Positions 10,477 through 20,705 of a stretch of DNA of 64,000 bases are shown in pieces (positions within the stretch are counted from its first letter, which is position 1; each line of letters starts with the position of its first letter). The stretch covers positions 868,001 through 932,000 of the forward strand of contig JAKUDP010000004.1 in the NCBI GenBank assembly GCA_022570795.1, in the 5' to 3' direction. A program made the position numbers and the translations under genes. The notes beneath the pieces were generated by a model. The model did not search any database, had not been told where the DNA came from, and worked only from the letters and a program-made list of their open reading frames with translations. The DNA comes from Sphaerulina vaccinii. Lineage: Eukaryota; Ascomycota; Dothideomycetes; Mycosphaerellales; Mycosphaerellaceae.

Positions 10477-12421
10477 ATGGGTGGCCTTCAACAGACTTGC
10501 GACACTGATCAGGAGTACCTTATGTGCAGCAGGCTGCATACTCCTGTCGCCACCAATTGGCACGCTCGCGAGGCACAACTTCTGGCCAGCGATCCTGACT
10601 CTTACATATCGACCTACCGAGCGGCAAGAGAGCTGGTATACGATTGCGGTGTGTACCACCTCTGCGCACAGCATACTCAGCTGCTGACTCGTGCAGGCAT
10701 AACCACCGAAGATGTGAACGATTTGACTCCGAAGTTCTGGGGATTCTACTTGAGTGGTCAGTGCAACACGCGTTCGACGCCAAGGTGACTCCACTGATAC
10801 TTAGATGACAGGTCGTTGTGTTCGTGATCCTGCCGCAACTATCCTCGTAGGGATCCACTGGAACTTGGCAATGGGAACGATAGCCTCCCATCTTGACAAG
10901 CAACCACATCTCCAGGCATTGATGGAAGACTTGGAGTCCTTTCGTGTTTGTGGGCAGTTCATGCTCACAGAGGTTGGTCATGGTCTTGACGCACGCAACA
11001 TCGAAACGACCGCGACACTGTCCGACGATGGCAGCTCATTCGACTTTCACTCGCCATCACCAACGGCAGCCAAATCTATGCCTCCCGTGACACCACTCGG
11101 CGGGGTTCCGAAGGTCGCTGTTGTCTTTGCCCAGCTGATCATCAGAGGCGAGGTGCAAGGTGTCAGGTCGTTCGTGGTGCAGATAACTGATGGTGAACGT
11201 ATGTGCTCTGGAATCTCCAGCATCATGCTGCCTCCACGGCCTGGAGGTGGACCACTCGACCATGCCATCACCACGTTCACACACGTACATCTTGGCCGGG
11301 AATGTCTGCTTGGACCTTTGGAGTCAACGATCGACGAGAAGCGCGCCGCTTTCATGCAGCAGATACATCGAGTGAGTGTAGGCACTCTGTCCTTGAGTCT
11401 ATGCAACATACCTGCCTTGAAGGCCGCCAGTTATCTCGCATATACCTTCAGCCAACAACGTAAGGTCAACAACCCAGCGCTGAAGTCAGTCGTGCCGATA
11501 TGGTCTTTCCCAACCCAGTATGGTCCGATCATCTCTGTTGCTGCACAAGCAGCTGTGCTGGAGTCAGCAGGCCGGTTTGCCATTGGACTCTCTCAACTTC
11601 CAGGCTTACCAGAACCTCTACGCCTTGCCGTTGGTTGCATCTTCAAAGCTACAGTCACGAGCAGCACTCAGAGACATCTGATCGAGCTCACCGATCGTTG
11701 CGGATGGAGAGGCTTGTATGTATTCAACCGGATCAGTCAACTGCAGTTGATTGCAAAGGGCAACTCCATCGCTGAGGGCGACGTGATGGTGCTGTGTATC
11801 AGGCTCGCCTCAGAGTTGCTTCAAGGCAAATACGAGATACCGAAGTCAGAGAACCCTACTTCATTGCTCGCTCGGCATGAGCAAGGAGTGTTTGAAGAGC
11901 TCCAGAGCCATCTCAAGAACGCGGACGATGGAGACGCGAAGCACCGCTCCGAGACGTTTGCACAGAATGTCACACCACGCTCTCGAGAACTGATCGAGGC
12001 CATTGGTCAACGCTTCGCCTACGACAGCGCACTAGGCTGCGGCACTGTGTGTCAGGAGCTTATCGACGTCTACGAAGCGGAGTGCATCTTGCAAGACCAA
12101 GCATGGTACATCGAGAACGCTGGGATGACCTCCCGAGAGATTCGCCAGAGACACACGTTGGCTCTCGAAAGGGCCAGACCTCACATGCATTCGATCATTG
12201 CGGACTTTGGTATGGCAGAGCATTTCGACTCCACGCCTCTAGTATCGACCAAGCACTGGGACGAGCTTATGAATGAACTGCCTAGCTTTGACAGTGAGCA
12301 GGAACATGCAGCACCTCTCGCAGTCAAACAGCTCTCCGTAACAGCTTATCGGAGTCTGGATGTTCGAGGGTTGAGCAGATTCAGGTGGTTCTTCCAGGCC
12401 GCTCGCTCAGTCTTGTTTTGA
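10477..12421 (+). CDS. Acyl-CoA oxidase-like protein (fungal acyl-CoA dehydrogenase/oxidase family)
   Basis: Two exons (10477-10756 and 10812-12421, intron 55 nt) give about 629 residues. The splice restores LTPKFWGFYLSGRCVRDPAA, which aligns with the family pattern LTPKFW..HTDP....DGAA. The FAD/substrate region is well kept: GQFMLTEVGHGLDARNIETTATL (about 140-165), PPVTPLGGVPKVAVVFA, VRSFVVQITDGERMC and DHAITTFTHVHLGRECLLG. The C-terminal oxidase domain includes ALTDRCG-like LIELTDRCGWRGLYVFNRI, IAEGDVMVLCIRLASELLQG and SLLARHE. The likely reaction is FAD-dependent 2,3-oxidation of an acyl-CoA with H2O2 formation. The C terminus (SVLF) is not a PTS1 tripeptide, so peroxisomal import is not shown. 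The start is the first ATG after an in-frame stop at 10450-10452; it is plausible but not certain, because family members often have a slightly longer N terminus. Confidence 0.75.
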
Positions 12422-13210
12422 ACATGATTCAACACCCGAGGAAGTGGATAGTGTAGGAGCGATGGCAGAGGTCTAAGGGCATTGGTATTGGAGACTGTGT
12501 CGGTTCCTTCTTGTAGGTAGGCATGAGCGCAGCGGGAGAGTGCATGTGATCGAGAGTGCATTCTGTTGAGGTTGAAGAGAAGTTCAATAGCAGGTCTATC
12601 GAGCGCATCTTTCCATCGAGGCCCTCATTGAGAAACCTGGGTGTTGGCGTTACCACGCAGCAGGATAGATGTCAAGCTGCCAGTCGGCACTCAGCATCTC
12701 AACGCATCAATGGCCTCTGGTCTCGTTTCCCTATCCTGGTCGAGAGGCCGTGGGGGTGGAATGTGTTGGTGGCTGCTGCACACGGAGCGCTATCTCCTAG
12801 CTGCAGGACGTCGACCTCCTCAATCTCATCCGCGGAAGGCTGATGAGCGTATCTCATTGATCAGCTGCAAGATGTATGCACTGTTACATCCACAATGCCA
12901 GCATGTGACGCTGGACGTGCTTGCCAGAAGCTTTCCCTGTGAGCTCTTTACTGAACGGTAAACATTCCGCAAAGTGATCGATCGATACACAGCTTGAAGA
13001 AAGCTCAGACTGTTGGCGTACGGAGGTTGCTGAAGGGATTGCTACGGCTGGTAGACGCCAGCGGAACGTAGCGCATACCAAGCATGTGCTCGTCTTCAAG
13101 GAAGCATCTTGATCTTTGCCAGTATGTATCAATTGCTCGTGCGTCTGGCTCAGGTACTATCTCACGTCGCCTTTCCGTGAGTACTGCTGCAGATCATGAT
13201 CGATGTACTT
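12422..13210. other. Intergenic, no gene seen
   Basis: Downstream of the acyl-CoA oxidase-like gene and before the transposon. Open frames are short and show no family resemblance. Confidence 0.45.
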
Positions 13211-13218
13211 GACTTTAC
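13211..13218 (+). repeat. Left target-site duplication of MITE
   Basis: GACTTTAC, an exact 8-bp match to 13761-13768. It directly abuts the left inverted terminus. Confidence 0.8.
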
Positions 13219-13760
13219 GGAGCTGGCTAAAGCGAACCCAAGCAACCCAAGTAGTATAACTTAAAGTAGATAAGTATTAATACCCGGCTATCTTATAACT
13301 TCGAAGTTATACTTTGCTAATAGTAGTATGCCTTGCCCTTTAAGTAAGAACATTATAATATATGCATCGCAGTCGGATGCGTACCGATAATACCTTGCGA
13401 CAAGAAAACCGCGATCGAGAGCTATTCTCCTACTCGGCGAAGTAGAATGTTCTTTGCGCACCGATAGAGTGCTGTTCTCTGCCGCGGACGTCCCTACTAC
13501 GCGATGCAATCTCTACGCGTAAATGCGATCCGGCATGCGCAGGTTGTAAAGAACACTCTGTAATATACTGCTCGCAGAAATATCGATCGAGGTACTAGAA
13601 TAGAACGAGCCTTCGAGGGCGACTATTGCAGGCTGTCGACGAGAAAGATGCAGTATGCTTAGGGTCCTTAGGCTTGTAGTTCATTTGAGCAGAGAATATC
13701 TTATCGCGAGTTATCGAGCTTGGGTTCGCTCAGTTGCTTGGGTTCGCTTTAGCCGCCTCC
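13219..13760. mobile_element. Non-autonomous DNA transposon (MITE), 542 bp, hAT-like by 8-bp target duplication
   Basis: The element has 28-nt terminal inverted repeats (13219-13246 and 13733-13760) that match at 26 of 28 positions. The inner 22 nt are perfect; the core is aagcgaacccaagcaac on the left. It is bounded on both sides by GACTTTAC, present exactly once immediately outside each terminus, so both ends are defined to the base. A further copy of the tgggttcgct motif sits just inside the right terminus (13721-13730). The interior is AT-rich on the left, contains small palindromes, and encodes no transposase; the longest frame is 73 codons. An 8-bp duplication is typical of hAT elements, but also of some P- and Merlin-type elements. 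The superfamily is therefore an inference, while the element itself is directly visible. Confidence 0.85.
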
Positions 13761-13768
13761 GACTTTAC
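13761..13768 (+). repeat. Right target-site duplication of MITE
   Basis: GACTTTAC, the second copy of the 8-bp flank of the element. Confidence 0.8.
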
Positions 13769-15990
13769 ATCTGCGCGTATGATTCCAACCAAAGCCCTCG
13801 GGAGAACAAGGATAGTACACAAATAAGCAAGGCCAACTTCGAAGATCTTTTGCAAAGCCATCAATTTCTTTCTTACGTGTGGCAGTTGTCCGAATGGTGA
13901 GCTATGACCAGTGTTGTGTGATGATCGTGCAGGACCCCACCGGGGTCTAGATTCCAAGGAGTGAGCTCAACTGGGAAGGAGATTGACCACCGCGGCATCC
14001 AACTTTGCTTTGCTTCCAACAGCATGTACTCTGATGGCATCGTACCGATGTGTAATGGCAATGTTGGTTTTTACTCATATTCTCAACTGCCGACGCAGTA
14101 TGACTGCATTGCGCAGTTTCCCGTGCTCATGCATTGTCTGCGGCACCGCATCTGCTGTATCATAAATGCCATCGGCGTTATGCCCCCAGAAGAGAACCAA
14201 AGAATGACAATGAGATTTGTGCTGTGTTGAGTCTATGACTCTGTGTTGCTGCGTGGCTGCTCGCAGCAGATAACGGTAACGTGCCTGCTCTAGGCTTCAT
14301 CGACATAGCTCGCTGAGCACTTCTTCACAGACGGTTTGTCGCCCTCAAGCCGTGTCTTCTTACTACTATCTTCACGGCCACATGGCATTTGCCTGGCGCC
14401 GCGCCATCTTTAGGCCAGAGCGACAGTATGTAGCGGCGGCTGATCGCGTTCAGGAAGTAGCGCAAAGGATGGATAGCACCGCAGCTTGAACTAAAAGTAC
14501 ATTGTTCCGAAACTACTGCTTTCCGAGTAGACAGTCGGGTCGGACCACCTGTTCCCATCTGACTAGTCCTGACCTCTGGTACCTTCTATGAGACATAGCG
14601 AATGTAGCGGCATTGTTGACAGGAGTTCGTACATCTCGTTCGGCAGGCCAGCAGGTGACGACCGAGACAATTGTCCTCAATTCGGCGGTACCACGTCGAC
14701 GGGCCAGAGTGCTTGGTCCAGAAGTACACAAGCTGCTGGTTGATGAGGTCGTGATCGATACGAGAGCGGCAGTTATCGCAAGAATATTTTGATCGTGGAG
14801 TAAGTCGGCACGACGTGCTCTCACTCAATGATGCATCTACCAATTCAAGCAATATGCTGAGGTCATCGCCGCCACAGTGCCTTTCGTCGGCCCTGCGCTG
14901 TCTGGTCTCGCAGTTCTTACCACAGGAGTGACAATATAGTACTGTGCAGTTCACAAGCCGAGTGTCCTTGATATCGATGCTGTTGTGAGGGAGAGCTAGC
15001 CAGCAAGTTGACTACTAGACACTACTCCAGTAGTCAAACCTGGAGACTGGGACATGCTGTTCGAAGTCTGCTCAAGTCGGCCAAGATTCCGGGTTGCTGT
15101 AGACTGGTGCGCTACGGGATGGAATTGTTGGGTCTCAGCCAAGTGCCGAGTGCGAAATAGTCTGGCATCCGTGACGCGCAATACCGTATCATTCTCGAGC
15201 TGAGGAAGCAGATTTCTGGGTAAGTTCGCACCTGAAGACCAGACTTTGGTGAGCCGAGCCCTGAAGAGTTCGTCTTCAACTCTCGAGTCATCAACAGAAA
15301 TCGTAGCGCAGACCCGTGACTCGCAAGCTCTCTGTTCAGTGAGCAGCTCCAGCCGACGGAGAAACCACATAGGAGATCGACATCGTGGCCAAGCTCGCGT
15401 CCGACGATCGTGAGTGCCACTTCTGGATATGCCTGTTGTTACGAAGGCTGAGATGGGGGATAGAGTAACAGAGGATTTCAATATTCTGCAATGTTGATCT
15501 GCTGTTTGTCTCAGCGTGCCGCTGCGGATGTCCTTGCACATTTCCCAGTGCGGTGGAGGCTTCGGCATGCCACGCTCGTTCCCGCATAATACAGTTTCAG
15601 TGGCATTCAACATCTGCGAAGATTGTAGAGCGAACGATAAATTACAGCATGCATATGATGAGCAGCCGTGTCCATTGTCGCCACAATCTTGATCTGCCAG
15701 TATGTCGAACGCCTCGTTGCAACCATTTTTTAGAAGAACCTAATCATGATAAGAGATATCTGTAATGCAAGTCCTCCCAGCAGCTTGGATGGCCGGCAGA
15801 GTAGTGTTGAGCTTGGCTACAACAACCTCAATTCAGGAGAACTGTGGCTGAAGCATGCGTCTGGAAAAAGTCGTAGCGTCCCAGTGGGAGTACCAGCCGA
15901 TAGCCTATCATGGAGTCGTCAACTTCCCGCAGCTAGAAGCACGCGCACGGGCTGTGTTGGTGTTCTTCGTTGTGAGGCTTGTACTGGAAA
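13769..15990. other. Gene-poor region, no supported gene
   Basis: Open frames up to 205 codons exist on the minus strand (for example 14996-15613). They lack family resemblance, have no convincing splice structure, and overlap comparably open frames in other phases. I support no gene. Confidence 0.4.
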
Positions 15991-15992
15991 AC

Positions 15993-17026
15993 CTACACCA
16001 CCACTCGGCAAACGCGGCCAGCGAGGCTGTTCACTAATCGTCCAGATCCATATTCGGTACGCTGTGAACACAGATGGCGAAGGTTATTGAGATGACCCAA
16101 TATGCAAAAGGTATGCATTGGGAAGAGGAAGCTGAGCGCCGCGGTAGAGCTGAAAGCAAATTGGGCCAATGTTGTTTTTTCGCCCACAAGCACCACTGCT
16201 GCAGAGGCTCTCTCGTTCGCTGCCTCATCTAGAAGTGGCCGGCCAATCAGGAATTCTCCACCACCAACAATGGGCTTCTCGCCAAACTGCAGTAGTGATT
16301 TCGGTTCGTGTTTGAGTGGAGACACAGGATGGAGAGAAAGGATTGTGGATGCGACATCAGGCATGAGTGCATGCATCGGAGTCCCTCCGCGCACGCAGAG
16401 AGCACTGACCATGTGACGTGCGATATACGAGGAAACCCATGAAGCTGCAGCAAAAGCAGGAGAATATTGTGACGATAGAGACGTGCGCAATGTTTTGCCG
16501 CAATGGTGCGCGCGCATGTTGCACTCGCTTCGGCGCTCCAGGAGAACGTGCTGAAGATTTCGTTTCCTCCAAACAGTGCTGCAGAGATGTGGTTCATGCG
16601 CTGTGCCTCTTCAGGACAATGCCTTCCTTCTGGGCATCTCCCCACTATAGAGGCGACGTCGACATAAGAAAGCGCGCGATCTCGCCGCTAAGTAGGCGGT
16701 GCTGCATATCAGCCTCGAAGCAGTAAGGAGTTGCCGCCCAGAGATGGTAGAATGGTACCGCCACGTTTGAGTGACCTTGAAACTTACGGTCACTGCCATC
16801 TTCCAAGTACGCATCTCTCGTACTCGTGGCAGCTGAGCCAGTATCTGTACCTGTGAGGTTGCAACGCTCCGTACCCTCGACGGCCAGAGCTGAAGCCAAG
16901 AGATGTGTAATACCCACCTGTCACCACCACACAAGCAACGGCGTCTGCCGGCCTTCGTGGTGGTAGGGATACGGTATACGATTCATCGAAACATAGGCAC
17001 TGTAGGCTGGGCCGACTGTGTATCAA
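15993..17026 (-). pseudogene. Possible degraded or unrecognised multi-exon coding segment
   Basis: Three successive minus-strand open segments have protein-like stretches in different frames. They are 16917-16645 (ITHLLASALAVEGTE, FYHLWAATPYCFEADMQ, RLLSGEIARFL), 16645-16540 (EEAQRMNHISAALFGGN) and 16517-15993 (MVSALCVRGGTPMHALM, SLLQFGEKPIVGGGEFLIG). I could not join them with clean introns and do not recognise the family. They may be a decayed gene, a real gene with unrecognised introns, or chance. Confidence 0.2.
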
Positions 17027-19241
17027 TCACAATAGCCGAGCGATGTTCTGCCAGCGAGCAACAACAAATGATTCAGCCTCCTATGTCTCAACCACTGTGC
17101 GGCTTTGCGATTGCTGCGACCGGAACAATCTCGACTCTTCGCCCCGAGAGCAGCATCAGCGCGTCTCTGCGGGTCATGCGGTCAACCAGGTATCGTCCCC
17201 CGATGCTCACACGACACGCAGATTCGAGTGGTGGAGGCGACTGGGACCAATAGCGAGACTGTATAGGCATCGCAAGCTGTTATTACGTAGATATGTTTCT
17301 TGTAGCATTTCGGCAGATCTCGTCTGGAGTCCGGCCGGATCAGCTTCCAGTCTGGTAATTTGAAGCAGACGCAGAACCTGCTGCTACCCGATATGCCCCA
17401 TTGCTATTGGCCGTACCATTTGGTCGCGAGATTCGCGGTGTGCGATGTGGACACTCCCCCAGGTCGACTCGTTCTATGTGCACCCCTGGCGTGCTGCAGA
17501 AGGCTTGGCCGCCTTCCGTGTGTGATGGAGAATAATTGCACTGCGAAATGCTGCCAAAGCAGTTGGAAAAGCAGCCGCTGGCCCGATGAAGGAGCGGTCG
17601 CTTGTACAGTACGTGATAGATCTCCAGCAGGGAGCACTCGGAATCATGCCTGCACAGCAGTGTGATGAAGCCAACTGGGGTCTCCCTTGAGCAGAAACTG
17701 AGACTTTCAACGTTGCCAATGATGCAGTCGCGGCAACGTGCCGAACTTGCCTCGCTTCACAGTCAAGCTCTTTCCCTTCTTCCTCGCACTTTCATACTCT
17801 GCTAGCGCTGAATCTCTTCAGCCTCATCAACACACACGCGCCAGTCTACAGTAACACAGCCACTGCTGGTACATCTGACAACACTGCGCTCACAGAAAGT
17901 GTCAACAACACTGGCCGGCCGACTTGCGACCGTGACGCGTGCAGCTCGACGTCTTGCAGCTCGCGCGGGCAATCATCGCCACATCACTCACGCACCACGT
18001 CTCTAAGATTGCTTTAGACACGAACTGCCGTCTTGGGATCTAGCTCTGTTTTAGCGCCCGCTCCCGACGCAACTTCGACAGCACGCTCGCCCACGAGGAC
18101 AGCAGCTGTGCCCGCAGCACATCAATCAGCTTTCCGGACTTTTCACATCAAAGAAAAGGCGCGTATTTGCACAACTATCGGGCCGCGCACACCACCTCGA
18201 CGAGACCCAATAGGGAAGGACTGCTCTGTCATTCACGAACTTGAGCCGGTTGCTCGATTCTACACCGCCGCGAATTACTCGTCAACGCTGCCAAGGCCAG
18301 AAAACGCCTGTGCGCTCTGCACCACGCAACGACTCTCTTCTTGGGAGGCCTGCCAAACTCTGTTCTCCAGCGCGGCGACTCACAGCTTTGCATCAAACCG
18401 AGACCTACAACCGAGACAGCTCCATCATATCCAAAAGGCGATCCTCATCCGAAATCGAGCTCACAATTTGCAATCCTCCTGCACCGCATTGCAGTTCATC
18501 CTGGGTCAGCTCGTGATCTTCGCTTGTACTGTTGTCTCTCACAGCCCACTTTTCCGCCCACGCTGCCCCTGCAGGCTTGTGAAATCCATACATCACGCTT
18601 TGCCTCACTTGCAAGAGCCCGCCCCGGCAGCTAGAAGTGATCGTCAAGACCGGCACCATTACCTCACCGTGTGCTTAGCCAGCCATATCGGTCGCCGGGT
18701 CGCAGCGCTATTTCCAGGGCACCCGCCACCATACGCTGCTACAAAGTGCGCTATCGCCCTTTCATCTAGCACGCTCTTCTGTCACCACCCACTGCGCCAG
18801 CCTTTCCTCCTTCGTCTAGACTGCATCTCTTCGAAATCTGCGCGCCGGAAATTCGGTTCGGCGCAACCTTCAAAGCTTCGAGACACCACCTGGCTCCTGT
18901 CTGCTCGCGCCTGCTTGTGTCTTGGAACGGCGCCACGCTAGAACCACCGGCGGAGCTTGCTCGACGGCCACCATCTGCACAACATCCGCGCTCGAGGTAC
19001 CGAGGGAACGCGCTATCATCCTGCAAAACACCAGCGTTCCTCCGGTCTTCATCTACGGGCACTTGTACTCGACGGCGCGCTGTCATCGCGCTTTGTTCAG
19101 GCCATTGCATCGGATTCGCACCAACCACTCTGCTCTGTGTACAGAGCCCACGACAAGCCACCTACTCAGACCAACGAAGCATCTCTAAGTGCGATCCTAG
19201 CATCGCACATACAAGGCCAACGTCAAGATCATCCCCAGTCA
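17027..19241. other. Gene-poor stretch grading into the long CON7 leader
   Basis: From about 17,750 the sequence becomes C/CT-rich on the plus strand, consistent with an extended fungal 5' leader. A 302-codon frame (18033-18941) and other upstream frames are present but are compositionally biased and lack domains. The frame of CON7 itself is open 95 codons upstream of the chosen ATG. Confidence 0.4.
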
Positions 19242-20705
19242 ATGGATGGTAGACAGTCCGAGTACCAGCAGTCAGGTTTGAGCTCACCATACGCGCCATA
19301 CAACGGACACCAGTCTGAAGGTTCCTCTGCAGATCAATCTTCTGCTGTGCAATACCAGCCTAGCCAAGACTACAAGCCCGCGACATACTCCACGTCCGCA
19401 ACTCCAGACTCGAGCTACGGTATTCCTCAGTCGGCGCGTTCAGGAAGTTTTCCAGAGTACATTCAGCGGTCGTACGCAGAAGGTCAGCCGCAAAACCGTT
19501 ACGCTGCAGGCACGCCGAGCAACATGGCTCAAACATCAAGTCCGTCTTCTTCGCCCGAAGGGCAACAAAACAACAATCACGCGCATGTCAACAAGTCTGA
19601 CGCAGAAGTTCCAATAGATCCTTCCATCGCCCAATCGAGCCCAAGCTACCCACCCCCACAAAGCTACTCACCCTACCCGCCCCAAGAACAACAACACATG
19701 CCACAATACGGCAGTCAACAAATGACTTCTTACGCGCGCCCAGAATGGGCAGGACACCAGTATCCCCAACAGGCCATGTACGGCCACTCGCCAGCGACCA
19801 CAGGAGGCGCTGCGCCAAATATGGTAGCGCACTCAATCCCCAGACCACCGGCGGTGGGTACCTATGCTGGTGCGCATCCCGTAGTGTATCCTAACGTGAC
19901 ACAGGGCGGTCACCCGTTGTCGACTGTCTACTCGTTCGTGCCCATCCCCGGCGCGCAACAGCACAAGCGACCAAGACGGCGATACGAAGAGATCGAGCGC
20001 ATGTACAAGTGCGGATGGAATGGCTGCGAGAAAGCGTACGGCACTCTCAACCATCTCAACGCACACGTCACAATGCAGTCCCACGGGACGAAGAGAACTC
20101 CAGAAGGTATGTTACACACATTTCTCCTCATGGCGTTGTTTTAAGCTTCTTGTGCGAACTAAACTCGCTGCGCGCTGCATCGTAAATGGAGTTGCTACCG
20201 GTCATCTGGGTTGACGCTCGTCGCGTGCGGGCGCTATGGCGCTAGAGAATAGGCTTGTCCATGTTTTAGTCTTTTAGCGCGAGCTAATTATCCCGTACAT
20301 CTTATCCTCACCCTGCATATGCTGACTAGCCTGTGACATATAGAGTTCAAAGAGATTCGCAAAGAATGGAAAGCAAAGAAGAAGGAGGAGGAGAACTCTC
20401 GCAAGGCCGAAGAGGAGCGACAACGCCAGGAGGCTGCCAGGAACGGTCAAGACACATCTCAAGGCCAAGGTCAGCCTGGCTACGGACAACCTCACATGAT
20501 GCAGCCTCAGATGGGCGGACCTCAGCTGCCTCCGATCGGGTACCAACCTGCCGCTGGTGGCCAACAGCCTGGCCAATACTCTCAGCCTCAACAAGTCGAC
20601 GGCGCTCCACAGTACGCAAGTAATAGCGGTCAGATGTATGGCACACAAGGCTACCCTCAGAGTCCATACGGCCAGGGCGGTCTGCAGTACCAGCAGCGCG
20701 CGTAG
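19242..20705 (+). CDS. CON7: C2H2 transcription factor Con7 (conidiation and morphogenesis regulator)
   Basis: Two exons (19242-20106 and 20344-20705) flank a 237-nt intron and give about 408 residues. The N-terminal two thirds are low-complexity Ser/Gln/Pro/Tyr. The diagnostic block reads KRPRRRYEEIERMYKCGW followed by NGCEKAYGTLNHLNAH, with zinc ligands at about C257, C262, H275 and H281 (C-x4-C-x12-H-x5-H). Across the splice it continues TPE-EFKEIRKEWKAKKKEEE, a basic/acidic coiled segment, then a Gln/Gly-rich tail. This block is characteristic of Con7 proteins, known in Magnaporthe and Fusarium to control conidial shape, cell-wall genes and infection structures. The ATG chosen gives MDGRQSEYQQSG. 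The frame is open for 95 codons upstream, so a longer N terminus cannot be excluded. The leader is long with many upstream ATGs, which suggests translational control. Confidence 0.88.

Noticed and set aside
13225..13754. TA-type (Tc1/mariner-like) target duplication just inside the MITE ends
   Set aside because: TA occurs symmetrically within the inverted repeat, but the repeats extend outward beyond it and are followed by an exact 8-bp duplication, which defines the ends better.
18033..18941. 302-codon plus-strand frame upstream of CON7
   Set aside because: Composition follows the C-rich leader, no domain is seen, and overlapping frames are equally open. Kept only as part of the leader observation.
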